64,000 bases of DNA from an uncultured Flavobacterium sp. GTDB taxonomy: Bacteria; Bacteroidota; Bacteroidia; Flavobacteriales; Flavobacteriaceae. Location of the stretch: assembly GCA_937773775.1 (NCBI GenBank), contig CALJVL010000009.1, forward strand, positions 62,001-126,000. The letters are read 5' to 3'. How positions within the stretch are numbered: position 1 is the first letter of the stretch; each line of letters opens with the position of its first letter. The notes below the pieces were generated by a model. The model made no database searches, was not told the DNA's origin, and saw only the letters and a program-made list of their open reading frames with translations. Shown here one piece after another: positions 37,320-47,335 of the stretch. The position numbers and the translations under genes are program-made.

Positions 37320-39596
37320 ATGAAAAAAATACAGAAAATAGCTAAAGCTATCACGATCTTAATCTTAACTATATCATTGTTCGGTTGTAATAATGATGAT
37401 AGTATTTTGCCTCAAGTTACTGCTGGTTATACCTTTACGATCGTTGAGGATGCAGGAATAGTAACTTTTATTAACGTATCTGATGATGCAATCAAATATG
37501 TTTGGGACTTTGGTGATGAAACAACTTCAACTGAAATTAATCCTGTGAAAAGTTTTGCTACTGGTACCTACACAGTTGTTTTGAGGGCCATAAATGCCTC
37601 GGGCGCCTCTGCTTCTTTTGAAAGTACAATAACTATATTGCGAAAAGGGCCTGCTTCTTTGCCACTTAATTTTGATGAGGCTGCCGTGAAATATAATTTT
37701 GCCGCTTTTAATGGAGCTTCATTTGAAATAGTTGATAACCCTAGTTTGTCTGGTACTAATGCAGTAGCTTCAAAAGTTGGAGCAATTACGAATAGTGGAG
37801 CTCTATATGAAGGGCTTAGTTTTCCTTTAGCAAATTCTATTGATCTAACTGCGGATAAATCAATAAAAATAAATGTTTGGTCTGACAAAGTAGTAGGTGT
37901 ATTATTGAAACTGGAAAATGGGACTGCTGGTGACATAGAAAAAGTAGTTTCTCATGGTGGTACTGGTTGGGAAACCTTGACGTTCGACTATAGTTCATCT
38001 GCTAGTTATTCAAGTTTGACCATTTTTATTGATGGCCCTGGTACTTCTGCTGGAACATTTTATATAGATGATATAATGCAAATTCAAACACCGCTTCCAC
38101 CATGTGTATCAGAAACAGCACAGTCTCTTCTCGCTGCAGACTTTAATTTAACGTTTCAAACAGATCCCACATCTAGTATTGTGAATGATGGAGGCACTTT
38201 TGAATGGATAACAAATCCTGATTTTGCAGGTCCTTTAAATTCGTCTTGTAAAGTTGGTAAAGTGGTTAGAAGCGCAAGCCTACAATATGCAAATAATCAG
38301 ATTAATTTTGTTGCACCATTTAATTTTACTGCCAAGGCAGGATTTAAAATAAAGGTTTGGACAGCGGCTATAGGAACTAAAGTTACTGTTAAACTTGAAG
38401 GAGGTGTTGAAAAAGAAGTATCGAAAACAACAACTAAAGCGAATGAATGGGAAGAATTAACGTTTGACTTTGATAGTAGTATAACAGGTAATAAAAAGAT
38501 AGTACTATTCTTTAACTTAGATTCATTTACTACAGGTACGTTTTATTTTGATGATTTTAAACTTTATGATCGATCTGGAGGTGGCGGAGGTGCCTGTGCA
38601 TCAGAAACGGCACAATCTCTTCTTGCGGCAGACTTTAATTTAACCCTCCAGACAAACCCTACAGGAATCGTTCAAGATGGTGCGACTTTTGAATGGATTT
38701 CAAACCCTGATTTCAACAATGCCGTTAACCCTTCGTGTAAAGTGGCTAAATTAGTTAGAGATCCAAATTTTCAATATGCAAACAATCAAATTAATTTTGC
38801 TGCAGCCTTAGATTTTAATGCCAATGCAGGTTTTAAAATAAAAGTGTGGACTCCAGCAATTGGCACTAAAGTGACCGTAAAGCTTGAAGGCGGTGTTCAA
38901 GCAGAAGTATCTAAAACAACAACTAAAGCGAACCAATGGGAAGAATTAACTTTTGATTTTGCTACTAATGTGACTGGTAATAACAAGATAGTACTATTTT
39001 TTAATTTAGATTCATTCACGACAGGCACGTTTTATTTTGACGACTTTAAACTTTATCCGCGTGCTGGCGGTGGAGGTTCATGTCCTACGCCTGCAACTGG
39101 TCAGTTTGTTACAGATGGTGGTTTTGAAGCAAATGCGGGATGTTGGGAACTAATAGCCAATGGAGGTGAAGTAACAATTTCTACATCTATTAATAATGGC
39201 GGAAGTAATTCGGGTCAAATAAAAACAGCACCATTAAAAAATCCAGCATTAAAACAAACGAGATTCGGTGCAGGATTAATTAAAGCAAATACAGCTTACC
39301 GTGTTACCTTCGATATTAAGGCAGATGCGAATGATGTGTTGGCAGATGGTGCCGTTTTCAAAGCCTTTACCTTTTCTGAGGCTGCTGAAGGTTCAGGTCT
39401 AGGTGCTACACAGCATGTTTTGGTAGGAGGAGACGGAAATATTTCAACAACTTGGCAAACTAGAACTATTGACTTTACTACTGCGGCTAATGTACAGGGT
39501 GGATTGTCGTTATTGTTCGAATTGGTTTGTGGTGGTGCTGATACATGTAAAGGAACTATTAATATTGACAATGTTTCTATAACACAAGTCCCATAG
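37320..39596 (+). CDS. PKD and multi-module carbohydrate-binding lipoprotein
   Basis: 758 residues with a lipoprotein signal (LFGCNNDD). A PKD domain (about 35-105, VWDFGDETTSTEINPV) is followed by four beta-sandwich modules of about 150 residues, each ending in TFYxDD or INIDNVSI. Modules 2 and 3 start at residues 262 and 426 and are near copies (SETAQSLLAADFNLT), joined by Gly-rich linkers; module 4 resembles the CBM4/9 group (FVTDGGFEANAGCWEL). No catalytic motif is visible, so it is probably a surface binding protein with several glycan sites. It is the last gene before a terminator. Confidence 0.8.
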   Translation: MKKIQKIAKAITILILTISLFGCNNDDSILPQVTAGYTFTIVEDAGIVTFINVSDDAIKYVWDFGDETTSTEINPVKSFATGTYTVVLRAINASGASASFESTITILRKGPASLPLNFDEAAVKYNFAAFNGASFEIVDNPSLSGTNAVASKVGAITNSGALYEGLSFPLANSIDLTADKSIKINVWSDKVVGVLLKLENGTAGDIEKVVSHGGTGWETLTFDYSSSASYSSLTIFIDGPGTSAGTFYIDDIMQIQTPLPPCVSETAQSLLAADFNLTFQTDPTSSIVNDGGTFEWITNPDFAGPLNSSCKVGKVVRSASLQYANNQINFVAPFNFTAKAGFKIKVWTAAIGTKVTVKLEGGVEKEVSKTTTKANEWEELTFDFDSSITGNKKIVLFFNLDSFTTGTFYFDDFKLYDRSGGGGGACASETAQSLLAADFNLTLQTNPTGIVQDGATFEWISNPDFNNAVNPSCKVAKLVRDPNFQYANNQINFAAALDFNANAGFKIKVWTPAIGTKVTVKLEGGVQAEVSKTTTKANQWEELTFDFATNVTGNNKIVLFFNLDSFTTGTFYFDDFKLYPRAGGGGSCPTPATGQFVTDGGFEANAGCWELIANGGEVTISTSINNGGSNSGQIKTAPLKNPALKQTRFGAGLIKANTAYRVTFDIKADANDVLADGAVFKAFTFSEAAEGSGLGATQHVLVGGDGNISTTWQTRTIDFTTAANVQGGLSLLFELVCGGADTCKGTINIDNVSITQVP
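38103..39057 (+). repeat. Tandem duplication of a carbohydrate-binding module
   Basis: Two in-frame copies of about 465-490 bases, 38103-38571 and 38595-39057, encode nearly identical modules (SLLAADFNLT, YANNQINF, KTTTKANxWEELTFDF, TTGTFYFDDFKLY). The similarity of the DNA as well as the protein points to a recent duplication. Confidence 0.85.
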
Positions 39597-39696
39597 CACT
39601 AAATATAATAACAAGCAGCATCAGCTTAATTCATATTTATCAGTTGTGCATATTTATGCTATAATAATATGCCATTAAATAAAAGTAAAAAATGAA

Positions 39697-39723
39697 AAAA
39701 GGTCGGTTTTATGCCGGCCTTTT
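39697..39723 (+). terminator. Terminator between the binding-protein run and the GH3 gene
   Basis: AAAAGGTCGG and CCGGCCTTTT form a 10-bp stem with one G-U pair, followed by further A/T. It lies 100 bases after the stop of the PKD protein and 23 bases before the GH3 start, so GH3-GH16 may be a separate or partly read-through unit. Confidence 0.7.
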
Positions 39724-39745
39724 AATTTAATAATAAAGGAAACAA

Positions 39746-42044
39746 ATGAAGAATTCATTTTTATTTACATCATTAGCAATAAGTGCTTTGATAGTTAGTG
39801 CTTGCAGTAACAAAATGATTAATACGTCGGTGGCGTATTCAAAAAACAATCTACTAGAAACAAAAGTCGACTCTGTTTTAAATCTGATGACATTAGAGGA
39901 AAAAGTGGGGCAACTCAATCAATATAACGGATTTTGGGAAATCACAGGCCCCACTCCTAAAGACGGTCAGGCTGCAAAAAAATATGCTGATCTCAAAAAA
40001 GGACTAGTAGGATCGATGCTTAATGTTAAGGGAGTCAAAGATGTAAGAGCTTTGCAAAAAATAGCCGTCGAAGAAACGCGATTGGGTATTCCTATAATTT
40101 TTGGATTTGATGTCATTCATGGCTATAAAACAATTAGTCCAATACCATTAGCCGAATCAGCAAGTTGGGATATGGAAGCAATAAGAAAATCATCGGCAAT
40201 TGCTGCCGAAGAGTCAGCTGCGGTGGGAATAAATTGGACTTTTGCTCCAATGGTCGATGTTGCCAGAGATGCACGCTGGGGAAGAGTAATGGAAGGAGCT
40301 GGTGAAGATCCGTTTTTAGGAAGTAAAATCGCGGTAGCTCGAGTACAAGGTTTTCAGGGCAATGATTTGGCAGCTATCAATACAATTCTAGCTTGCGCCA
40401 AGCATTTTGCTGGCTATGCCTTCGCTGAAGCGGGCAGAGATTACAATACAGTTGATGTTAATGAAACCACCTTACAAAACGTCATTTTTCCTCCATTTAA
40501 GGCTGCAGTCGATGCAGGTGTAAGAACTTTTATGAATTCCTTTAATGAGTTAAATGGAATTCCTGCAACGGGGAATAAATATTTGCAAAGACAAGTTTTA
40601 AAAGGAGATTGGAAATTTGAAGGCTTCGTCGTTTCTGATTGGGGTTCACTTAATGAAATGATTACGCATGGTTATGCTAAAGACAGCAAGCAAGCCGCAG
40701 AAATGGCTATTAATGCTGGCTCTGATATGGACATGGAATCCAGTGCTTATGTAGAACATTTGGTTTCTTTAGTAAAAGAAGGCAAAGTGCAAGAAAGTAC
40801 CATCAATGATGCTGCAAGAAGGATTTTAAAAGTAAAATTTGAATTGGGATTATTTGATGATCCATATAAATACTGTGATGAAAATCGCGAAAAAGAAACA
40901 GTGGGAAAAAAAGAGTTTCAAGAAGGGGTTTTAGATATGGCCAAAAAGTCAATTGTCTTGTTAAAAAATGACAAAGGATTATTGCCTCTTAAAAAATCAG
41001 GACAAAAAATTGCAATTATTGGAGCCTTGGCAAATGATAAAACAAGCCCATTAGGGAGTTGGAGAATTGCCGCTGACGATGAGTCTGCAGTTTCTGTTCT
41101 AGAAGGAATGAGTAAGTATCAGGGAAACCATATTACATATGCAAAAGGGGCTGATGTAGCGATAGGAAGAACCCAGTTCATTTGGGAAACTAAAATCAAC
41201 ATGACAGATAAAAGTGAATTTCCAGAAGCAATTGCAGTAGCAAAAACAGCTGATGTAGTCGTGATGGTTTTAGGAGAACATGGATTACAATCTGGAGAGG
41301 GTAGAAGTAGAGCGGAAATAGATTTGCCTGGAGTACAACAAGAATTGTTAGAAGAAATATTTAAAGTGAATCCTAATGTTATTTTAGTTTTGAATAATGG
41401 TCGTCCCCTTGCAATTCCTTGGGCTGCCGAAAATATTCCTGCAATTGTTGAAGCATGGCAATTGGGAACACAAAGCGGAAACGCAATAGCACAAGTCTTG
41501 TATGGTGATTATAATCCAAGTGGTAAATTACCAATGACTTTTCCTAGAAATGTTGGGCAATTACCATTATACTACAATCATAAAAATACGGGAAGACCAA
41601 CAATGAACGAACCAGAAAGTGTATTTTGGTCTCATTATATTGATGAAAAAACAACTCCTTTATATCCATTTGGTTACGGTTTGAGTTACTCAAAATTTGA
41701 ATATTCAGACTTGCAGCTTAGCAGTAGTTCTTTTGATAAAAACGGAAAAATAGAAGTGAGTGTCAATGTTAAAAACGTAAGTAATATAAAAGGAAAAGAA
41801 GTAGTGCAATTGTATATTAGAGACCTTATCGGTAGCATAACAAGACCAGTTAAGGAACTTAAAGGATTTGAATTAATTGAACTGCAACCAAACGAAACTA
41901 AAAAAGTAACATTTACTATCGATAAAAAAAACGATAGAATTTTTTACCACTAATTTAAAATGGGAAGCTGAAACAGGAGATTTTAATGTTTTTATCGGAG
42001 GAAGCTCTGCAGCAACCTTAGAAGCTAGTTTTCAATACAATTAA
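39746..42044 (+). pseudogene. GH3 beta-glucosidase, frameshifted near the C terminus
   Basis: A lipoprotein or signal peptide (VSACSNKM) precedes a full GH3 enzyme with KHFAGYAFAEAGRDYN and the nucleophile motif GFVVSDWGS (Asp298), then the GH3 C domain (IAIIGALAND, GEHGLQSGEG) and a fibronectin-like end (VSVNVKNVSN). As written it stops at 41953 after NDRIFYH. An A8 run at 41924-41931 carries one base too many: with A7 the frame reads DKKTIEFFTTNLKWEAETGD and runs to the TAA at 42042-42044, restoring about 765 residues. Only the last beta-strands are lost, so residual activity is possible. It would release glucose from oligosaccharides. Confidence 0.9.
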
Positions 42045-42050
42045 TCAAAT

Positions 42051-42807
42051 ATGAAGAAACTTATAATTCTGCTACTTGTAGCTAATTTTTCTATGGCCCA
42101 ACAGACTAAAAGAAAGCTGGTTTGGGAAGAAAACTTTTCAGGCGAATCATTAAATAAAAAAGTCTGGAATATCGAGTTAGGAGATGGTTGTCCTAATTGC
42201 GGTTGGGGGTAACAATGAAAGACAATTATATACGAATGAGAATCATGAATTAGCACAAGGGAACCTGGTCATTACTGCTAAAAAAGAAGGCGATAAATAT
42301 ACTTCTACCAGAATAACAACAAAGGGTAAACAGGAGTTTAAGTATGGTTATTTTGTGGCCAGAGCTAAATTACCTGTTGGTCAAGGAATATGGCCTGCTT
42401 TTTGGATGCTAGGATCAAATATTAGTGAGGTGGGTTGGCCAAAATCAGGAGAAATAGACATTTTAGAATATGTTGGTAAAGAACCCCAGATGGTCTTCAC
42501 CTCATTGCATACCCAAGACAGTTATGGTAACACCATAAATACCAAGAAAACTAAAATTGAAGGAATAGAAGATGGCTTTCATCTTTACGCTATAGATTGG
42601 ACAAAGGATAAAATTGATTTTTTTGTTGATGATGCATTGCTTTATAGCTTTCAACCCGCTATTAAAAATGAAAATACATGGCCATTTAGCCAGCCATTTT
42701 ATTTCATAGTAAATGTGGCTATTGGCGGTAATTTTGGCGGGCCCGCAGTTGATGATACCATTCTGCCCCAAAAATTTGTTGTCGATTATATAAAAGTATT
42801 TCAGTAA
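42051..42807 (+). pseudogene. GH16 beta-glucanase, frameshifted near the N terminus
   Basis: The ATG at 42051 opens a signal peptide (LIILLLVANFSMAQ) and the start of a GH16 domain (KLVWEENFSGESL, GDGCPNCGWG), ending at TAA after a GGGGG run at 42205-42209. The +1 frame continues at once with NNERQLYTNENHELAQ and runs to 42807, with QGIWPAFWMLG and GEIDILEY (Glu 42451-42453, Asp 42457-42459, Glu 42466-42468). With four G the join reads CGWGNNERQLY, giving about 251 residues. It is a paralogue of the GH16 enzyme at 36445. It starts 6 bases after the true end of the GH3 gene. Confidence 0.9.
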
Positions 42808-42834
42808 AGTTAAATTTGTAGTTTAATTTTTAAG

Positions 42835-42876
42835 GAGAGAAGGAGTTGTTCAATCAATAACCTTCTCTCTTTTTTT
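42835..42876 (+). terminator. Terminator of the beta-glucan locus
   Basis: GAGAGAAGG and CCTTCTCTC form a 9-bp stem with a 17-base loop, followed by a T run. It closes the GH3-GH16 unit, 27 bases after the stop. Confidence 0.8.
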
Positions 42877-43491
42877 GTTCGCAATTTAACATAGAAAAGG
42901 CTATTTCTAAAATGAGATAAATGATTAGATAAATAGTAGTTTTTTTTTAATAACCTTCTTATATGAAATAGCAAAACTAACTCAGTTTTTAAGTCGTGTT
43001 TAAAAACTCAACATTTTTTTATTAAAGTTAATTTATTGCCTTTTTAGCATAAGTAATAAGTGTTGTTATTATAAGAATTCTTTTAATATTTTGTTTCAAT
43101 GTTCTGTAAATCATATATATGGGTTGTGTTTAAGTGAAAAAGTTGTTTTTAATACCGCAAAAAATTAATATCTTTACGTATCAGGTAAAATTGGTGTTAA
43201 ACAGAAAGACGTCGCTAAAAAAAACTTGGTAAACTCTAAATCTTGTTTTTATTTAAAAAGATAGAATCGTAAATTAATAGTGCTTATTGATGTGCTGGCT
43301 TCAATAAAGGAACGCGAAAATCAGTAAAGCGAATACTATATTAATACTAACGTTAATTTCTATTTACTAGCCAAACGCAGGAATTAAAAATTGTATTATG
43401 AATTCACTAATAAAATTTAAACGGAAAGGTTGGTTTGTATTGCCTTTTTGATTTTCGATAATTTAAATCATAAAGCTTAACACTGCAATTT
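42877..43491. other. Intergenic region, no gene recognised
   Basis: About 615 very AT-rich bases between the GH16 terminator and the decayed kinase. No frame of interest, no clear promoter box and no strong hairpin were found. Some of it probably is the former promoter region of the kinase. Confidence 0.4.
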
Positions 43492-45481
43492 ATGAAAGCA
43501 CCTAAAACACCAGATAATGAAGCCGATAGAATTAAAGCTCTAAAAGAGTATAATATATTCGATACAATGGGAGGAGGAGGACTATGATTATATCACAAAA
43601 TTAGCCTCTCAGATTCTTAACACACCTATTTCTTTAATTAGTTTAATTTCTTAAGACATACAATAGTTTAAATCGCACCAAGGCTTGAATGTAAATGAAA
43701 CGCCGAGAGAATTAGCGTTTTGCGCACATGCCATAAATTATCCCAAAGAAATTTTTGTAGTAAATGATGCTCGAAAAGACCCCCGTTTTACTGACAATCC
43801 ACTGGTAGTAGAAGAGCCAAAGGTTGTTTTTTATGCTGGTGTTCCATTAGTAGATAATGGAGGGTTCGCATTGGGTACTTTATGTGCCATAGATAATTAA
43901 CCAATAGAATTAGATTGTAAGCAAATGGATGCGCTAAAAATTCTTGGCAAATAAGTAATGAATTTATTTGAATTGCGGAAAAAGTCAAACGAGGTTATTG
44001 CTTTAGTTAATGAACTAAAAAAATACACATACTTATTTAACCAAAGTCAAAAACTAATTAAATTTGGCGCTTGGGAACAGGATAGTAAAACAGGTAAAAC
44101 TATTTGGACTGATGCAGTTTACACTATTTATGAAGTGGACAAATCCTTTGATCCCAATAAAGAAAATGTAATTTCATTTTATCATCCTGAAGATCGGCAC
44201 ATAATAGAAAGTGCAATAAGTAATGCCATTCAAAAAGCTATTCCTTTTGATGTAATTTGTCGATTTATTTCTGCAAATAATAATTTAAAATGGGTACGAG
44301 TAACTGCTGAAAAAGTTAATTCTAAATTAGTTCGATCTATACAAGATGTAACTTCACAAAAATCAAAGGAAATTGAATTATCGTATAAAGAAAACTTACT
44401 GGATACTCTTTTTAAATTTTCACCTATTGGAATTACCCTAGCAGATTATGAAACAGGAAAATTCATCAATGCCAATAGAAACTTGTTAGAAATAACTTCT
44501 TAATCAAAGGAAAGATTTTTAAACCTCACTTATTGGGATATTACTTCTCAAGAAGATTTGCAAAAAGAAATAAAAGCAAAAGAAGAATTAGAAAAATATG
44601 GGGTGAATAAATCATTCGAAAAGAATATTTTAAGGAAATACGGCAGCAGTGTTCCCTTAGTCGCCAGGAGATTTACCGTTGAGGATTTAGATGGAAGTAA
44701 GAAGATTTGGTCCTCTATAGAAGATATAACAATAAAAAAAGAAGCGGAGCAAGAAAAAGCAAATTTTGCTAAGATTAAATCGTTATTAGAATATCCAGAA
44801 GAGCAAAATGCACAACTTAAAAATTTTGCCTATATAGTTTCACATAATTTACGTTCTCAGTCAGGCAGTATTTCTTCGTTAATCGCATTTCTAGATGAAG
44901 AAAATAAAGAGTTGGCACATAACGAGTTATTTCAATACCTTGATAAAGCAGCAGGGAATTTAGTGGAAACGATTTAGCATCTTAATGAGGTGGTCGAAAT
45001 TTCGTTTTCAAGAACCCAGAAATGGGAAAAGTTAAATTTAAAAAATTGTATTATTAAAACAGTAGATAGTATTGCAATACTATCTAAAAAAGCGCATGTT
45101 ACTATAGTTAATGGAGTAAAGGGGAATGTTGATTTATATACAATACCAGCTTACCTAGAAAGTATCATTTTGAATTTTTTAACAAATGGAATTAAATATA
45201 AGGCAGAAAATAAAAATAGCTACGTAAAAGTATCATCGTATTCCAGCGGTAAATATATTGTACTTCAATTTCAAGATAATGGATTGGGAATTGATCTAGA
45301 GAAATATAAAAAAGATTTATTTTGAGTTTATAAGACATTTCATAATAATCCGGAATCTAAAGGAATTGGACTATTTATTGCTAAAAACCAGGTTGATGTT
45401 TTAGGAGGAAAGATTTAAGTAGAAAGTAAAGTCGATATAGGGACAACTTTTAAAATTTATTTTCCAAATGAAAAAAAATAA
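43492..45481 (+). pseudogene. GAF/PAS sensor histidine kinase, decayed
   Basis: A complete kinase can be read when interruptions are ignored. It has a GAF domain ([35 protein letters not shown]), a PAS domain (SQKLIKFGAWEQDSKTG, HPEDRHIIE), a second PAS, a HisKA-like H box (NFAYIVSHNLRSQSG) and an HATPase (LNFLTNGIKYKAE, DNGLGIDL, GIGLFIAKN). It starts at ATG 43492, shifts frame in a GGAGGAGGAGG stretch near 43569-43579 (one G too many), and then has eight in-frame stops: TAA 43652, TAG 43664, TAA 43898, TAA 43952, TAA 44501, TAG 44975, TGA 45323 and TAA 45416. The natural end is 45479-45481. Unlike the other broken genes here it cannot be explained by a single indel. Confidence 0.92.
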
Positions 45482-45863
45482 GGTTGCTTTTATAATAGCT
45501 GATGACCCTATCCATGTTTTCTTAACAAAACGATATATGGAAAGGACAGGTGAGCTTGATTCTATTATGGTTTTTAAAAATGGAAAAGAAGCATATGATT
45601 ACTTAACTGCAATCAACGGTGTTAAGGAGAAAATACCTGAACTAATACTTCTAGATATCAACATGCCCATTTGGGACGGCTGGCATTTCTTAGATGAATT
45701 TCAAAAGTTGAAATTTGAACAAAAAATAGATGTTTACTTGTCGACTAGTTCCATCTCTAAAGAAGATTATAAAAAAGCGGAAGAATACGGCTTAGATGAC
45801 AAATACATCGTTAAGCCACTTCCCTTAAATAAGGTGAAAGATATAATAAACGTAATTCATTAA
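45468..45863 (+). CDS. Response regulator, receiver domain only
   Basis: 131 residues, one CheY-like receiver. FIIADDPIHVF holds the acidic pair, LILLDINMPIWDGW the phospho-acceptor aspartate, and YIVKPLP the conserved lysine. There is no output domain. It overlaps the end of the decayed histidine kinase by 14 bases, so the pair was translationally coupled. It is intact although its partner is dead, so it may be phosphorylated by another kinase or be on the way to loss. The first acidic residue of the usual DDD is alanine. Confidence 0.85.
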   Translation: MKKNKVAFIIADDPIHVFLTKRYMERTGELDSIMVFKNGKEAYDYLTAINGVKEKIPELILLDINMPIWDGWHFLDEFQKLKFEQKIDVYLSTSSISKEDYKKAEEYGLDDKYIVKPLPLNKVKDIINVIH

Positions 45864-46466
45864 CACGGTATAGAAATGCAATAAGGAAGTGTTTAGCGTA
45901 GTGATATTTGTTAATAATGCAAGATTGTGCAACAAAACCGATTTGCTAATTGGCGATTTATTTACTTGAAGCAAAAGCAGGAATACTCATTTTGAAAGCG
46001 CAATTACATGAAAATTTATGTTGTTAATTTTAGTAAATTTTTATTTTGGCATTTCCGCATTATAGTGCATAATGATACTGCTTATCAATGTTTTGTAATA
46101 GGTAGCAAAAGAGGAATTTCGTAATTTAAGTACGTAGGAAAAACAATTGAAATATTATTGCCGTAATTTTATTAAATAGTTGAAAATTAAGATTTTGAAA
46201 CAGCTATTGTATGCTATCTAAACCTAAGTAATCACTCTTTTCACTTGTTTTAGGAGACTTTTATTTTGATCAATTACTAAATTTTGGGCTTAATTTTAAC
46301 ATATGTGATCTGTTCCTCTTAATTTTTTTGGTTTTATTTGTGATTTGATGTAAATAATTATTAAATTTGAGAATTAAATTAACCCAAAACTATAATTAGC
46401 TTATAACATAAAACTACTTTTTTAGAAAATTTATACAAATTTTAACCCAATCTAAAAGGTAAGACT
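45864..46466. other. Intergenic region containing the sigma factor promoter
   Basis: 603 AT-rich bases without a recognisable gene. It contains the promoter at 46337-46369. No strong hairpin is seen after the response regulator. Confidence 0.5.
46337..46369 (+). promoter_or_regulatory. Bacteroidota-type promoter of the sigma factor gene
   Basis: TTTG (46337-46340) and TAAATTTG (46362-46369) are 21 bases apart, which fits the published Flavobacterium promoter form TTG-N17-23-TAnnTTTG. The start codon at 46467 is about 97 bases downstream of the -7 box, so the leader would be about 90 bases. Confidence 0.55.
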
Positions 46467-47051
46467 ATGGCTGATATACAACTCCCAGATGCTTTATTGG
46501 TACAAAACTATGTAGCAGGAAATGAAACTGCTCTGGCTACATTAATCAAAAGGCACGAATCCCGAATTTACGGTTTCATATACTCTAAAATCTCAGATAG
46601 AGATATATCAAATGATATTTTTCAAGATACTTTCATAAAAGTAATCAAAACTTTAAAGTCAAATTCTTATAATGAAGAAGGTAAATTTCTTCCTTGGGTT
46701 ATGAGAATATCTCATAACTTGATAATTGACCATTTTAGAAAAAATAAAAAAATGCCTATGTTTAGAGAAACAGAGGAATTTTCTATTTTTTCAATTATGT
46801 CTGATGATTCTCCTACAATAGAAAATCAATTAATTTCTGATCAAGTTCAACTGGACATTAAAAAATTAATTGGGGAATTACCGGCTGATCAAAAAGAAGT
46901 ATTAGTTATGCGGATGTATCAAGACATGAGTTTTAAAGAAATTTCAGAAATTACAGGGGTTAGTATCAATACATCCTTAGGTAGAATGCGTTATGCTTTG
47001 ATGAATTTAAGAAAAGTTATTGACAAGCACCAAATTGTTTTAACAAATTGA
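46467..47051 (+). CDS. RNA polymerase sigma-70 factor, ECF type
   Basis: 194 residues. Region 2 is visible as HESRIYGFIYSKISDRDISN with FQDTFIKVIKTL and WVMRISHNLIIDHFRK, and region 4 as LPADQKEVLVMRMYQDMSFK and EISEITGVSINTSLGRM. It is the ECF sigma factor widespread in Flavobacteriia. It has no anti-sigma gene next to it; instead a 47-residue protein gene follows after 51 bases. Its own promoter is of the housekeeping type. Confidence 0.92.
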   Translation: MADIQLPDALLVQNYVAGNETALATLIKRHESRIYGFIYSKISDRDISNDIFQDTFIKVIKTLKSNSYNEEGKFLPWVMRISHNLIIDHFRKNKKMPMFRETEEFSIFSIMSDDSPTIENQLISDQVQLDIKKLIGELPADQKEVLVMRMYQDMSFKEISEITGVSINTSLGRMRYALMNLRKVIDKHQIVLTN

Positions 47052-47102
47052 CAATATATCTACATTTTGTACGTTGTAGTAGAATAGCTAAATTCATACA
47101 AC

Positions 47103-47246
47103 ATGGCGAAAATTTACTCTAAACAATCATTGGTAACTAAGACAATGAAACCAAGAAAGGAAATCGTTTCTTTTTTATTAAATTATTCGAAAGCATTGAC
47201 TGTAATAAAAACAGATAACAGAAATTTCGAAATAATATCGAATTAG
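47103..47246 (+). CDS. Small conserved protein of 47 residues following the sigma factor
   Basis: ATG at 47103 to TAG at 47244-47246 encodes MAKIYSKQSLVTKTMKPRKE followed by IVSFLLNYSKALTVIK and a short tail. I recall near-identical small proteins directly after this ECF sigma gene in other Flavobacterium genomes. It is basic at the N terminus with a short amphipathic helix. It may regulate the sigma factor, but that is inference from its position only. It is followed by a strong palindrome. Confidence 0.65.
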   Translation: MAKIYSKQSLVTKTMKPRKEIVSFLLNYSKALTVIKTDNRNFEIISN

Positions 47247-47297
47247 ATTTCTTTTCTATAAAACACTACAAGTTTCGGTTAAGATGTCTTGTATTAG

Positions 47298-47335
47298 TAA
47301 ATGCCACTAATTTGAATTCAAATTAGTGGCATTTA
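47298..47335. terminator. 38-bp perfect palindrome, bidirectional terminator
   Basis: Two 19-base arms (TAAATGCCACTAATTTGAA and its exact complement) meet without a spacer at GAATTC. The right end includes the stop codon of nth (47333-47335). A T run follows on the plus strand and an A run is absent, so it serves the sigma/small-protein transcript best. Confidence 0.85.

Noticed and set aside
38103..39057. Repeat as a mobile element or CRISPR array
   Set aside because: The copies are in frame, about 480 bases long and encode protein modules; there are no spacers, transposase or terminal inverted repeats.
43652..45418. Stop-codon readthrough or recoding in the histidine kinase
   Set aside because: All three stop codons occur, at eight places, in a gene that also has a frameshift, and the other genes here use the same stops normally. 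Decay is the simpler explanation.
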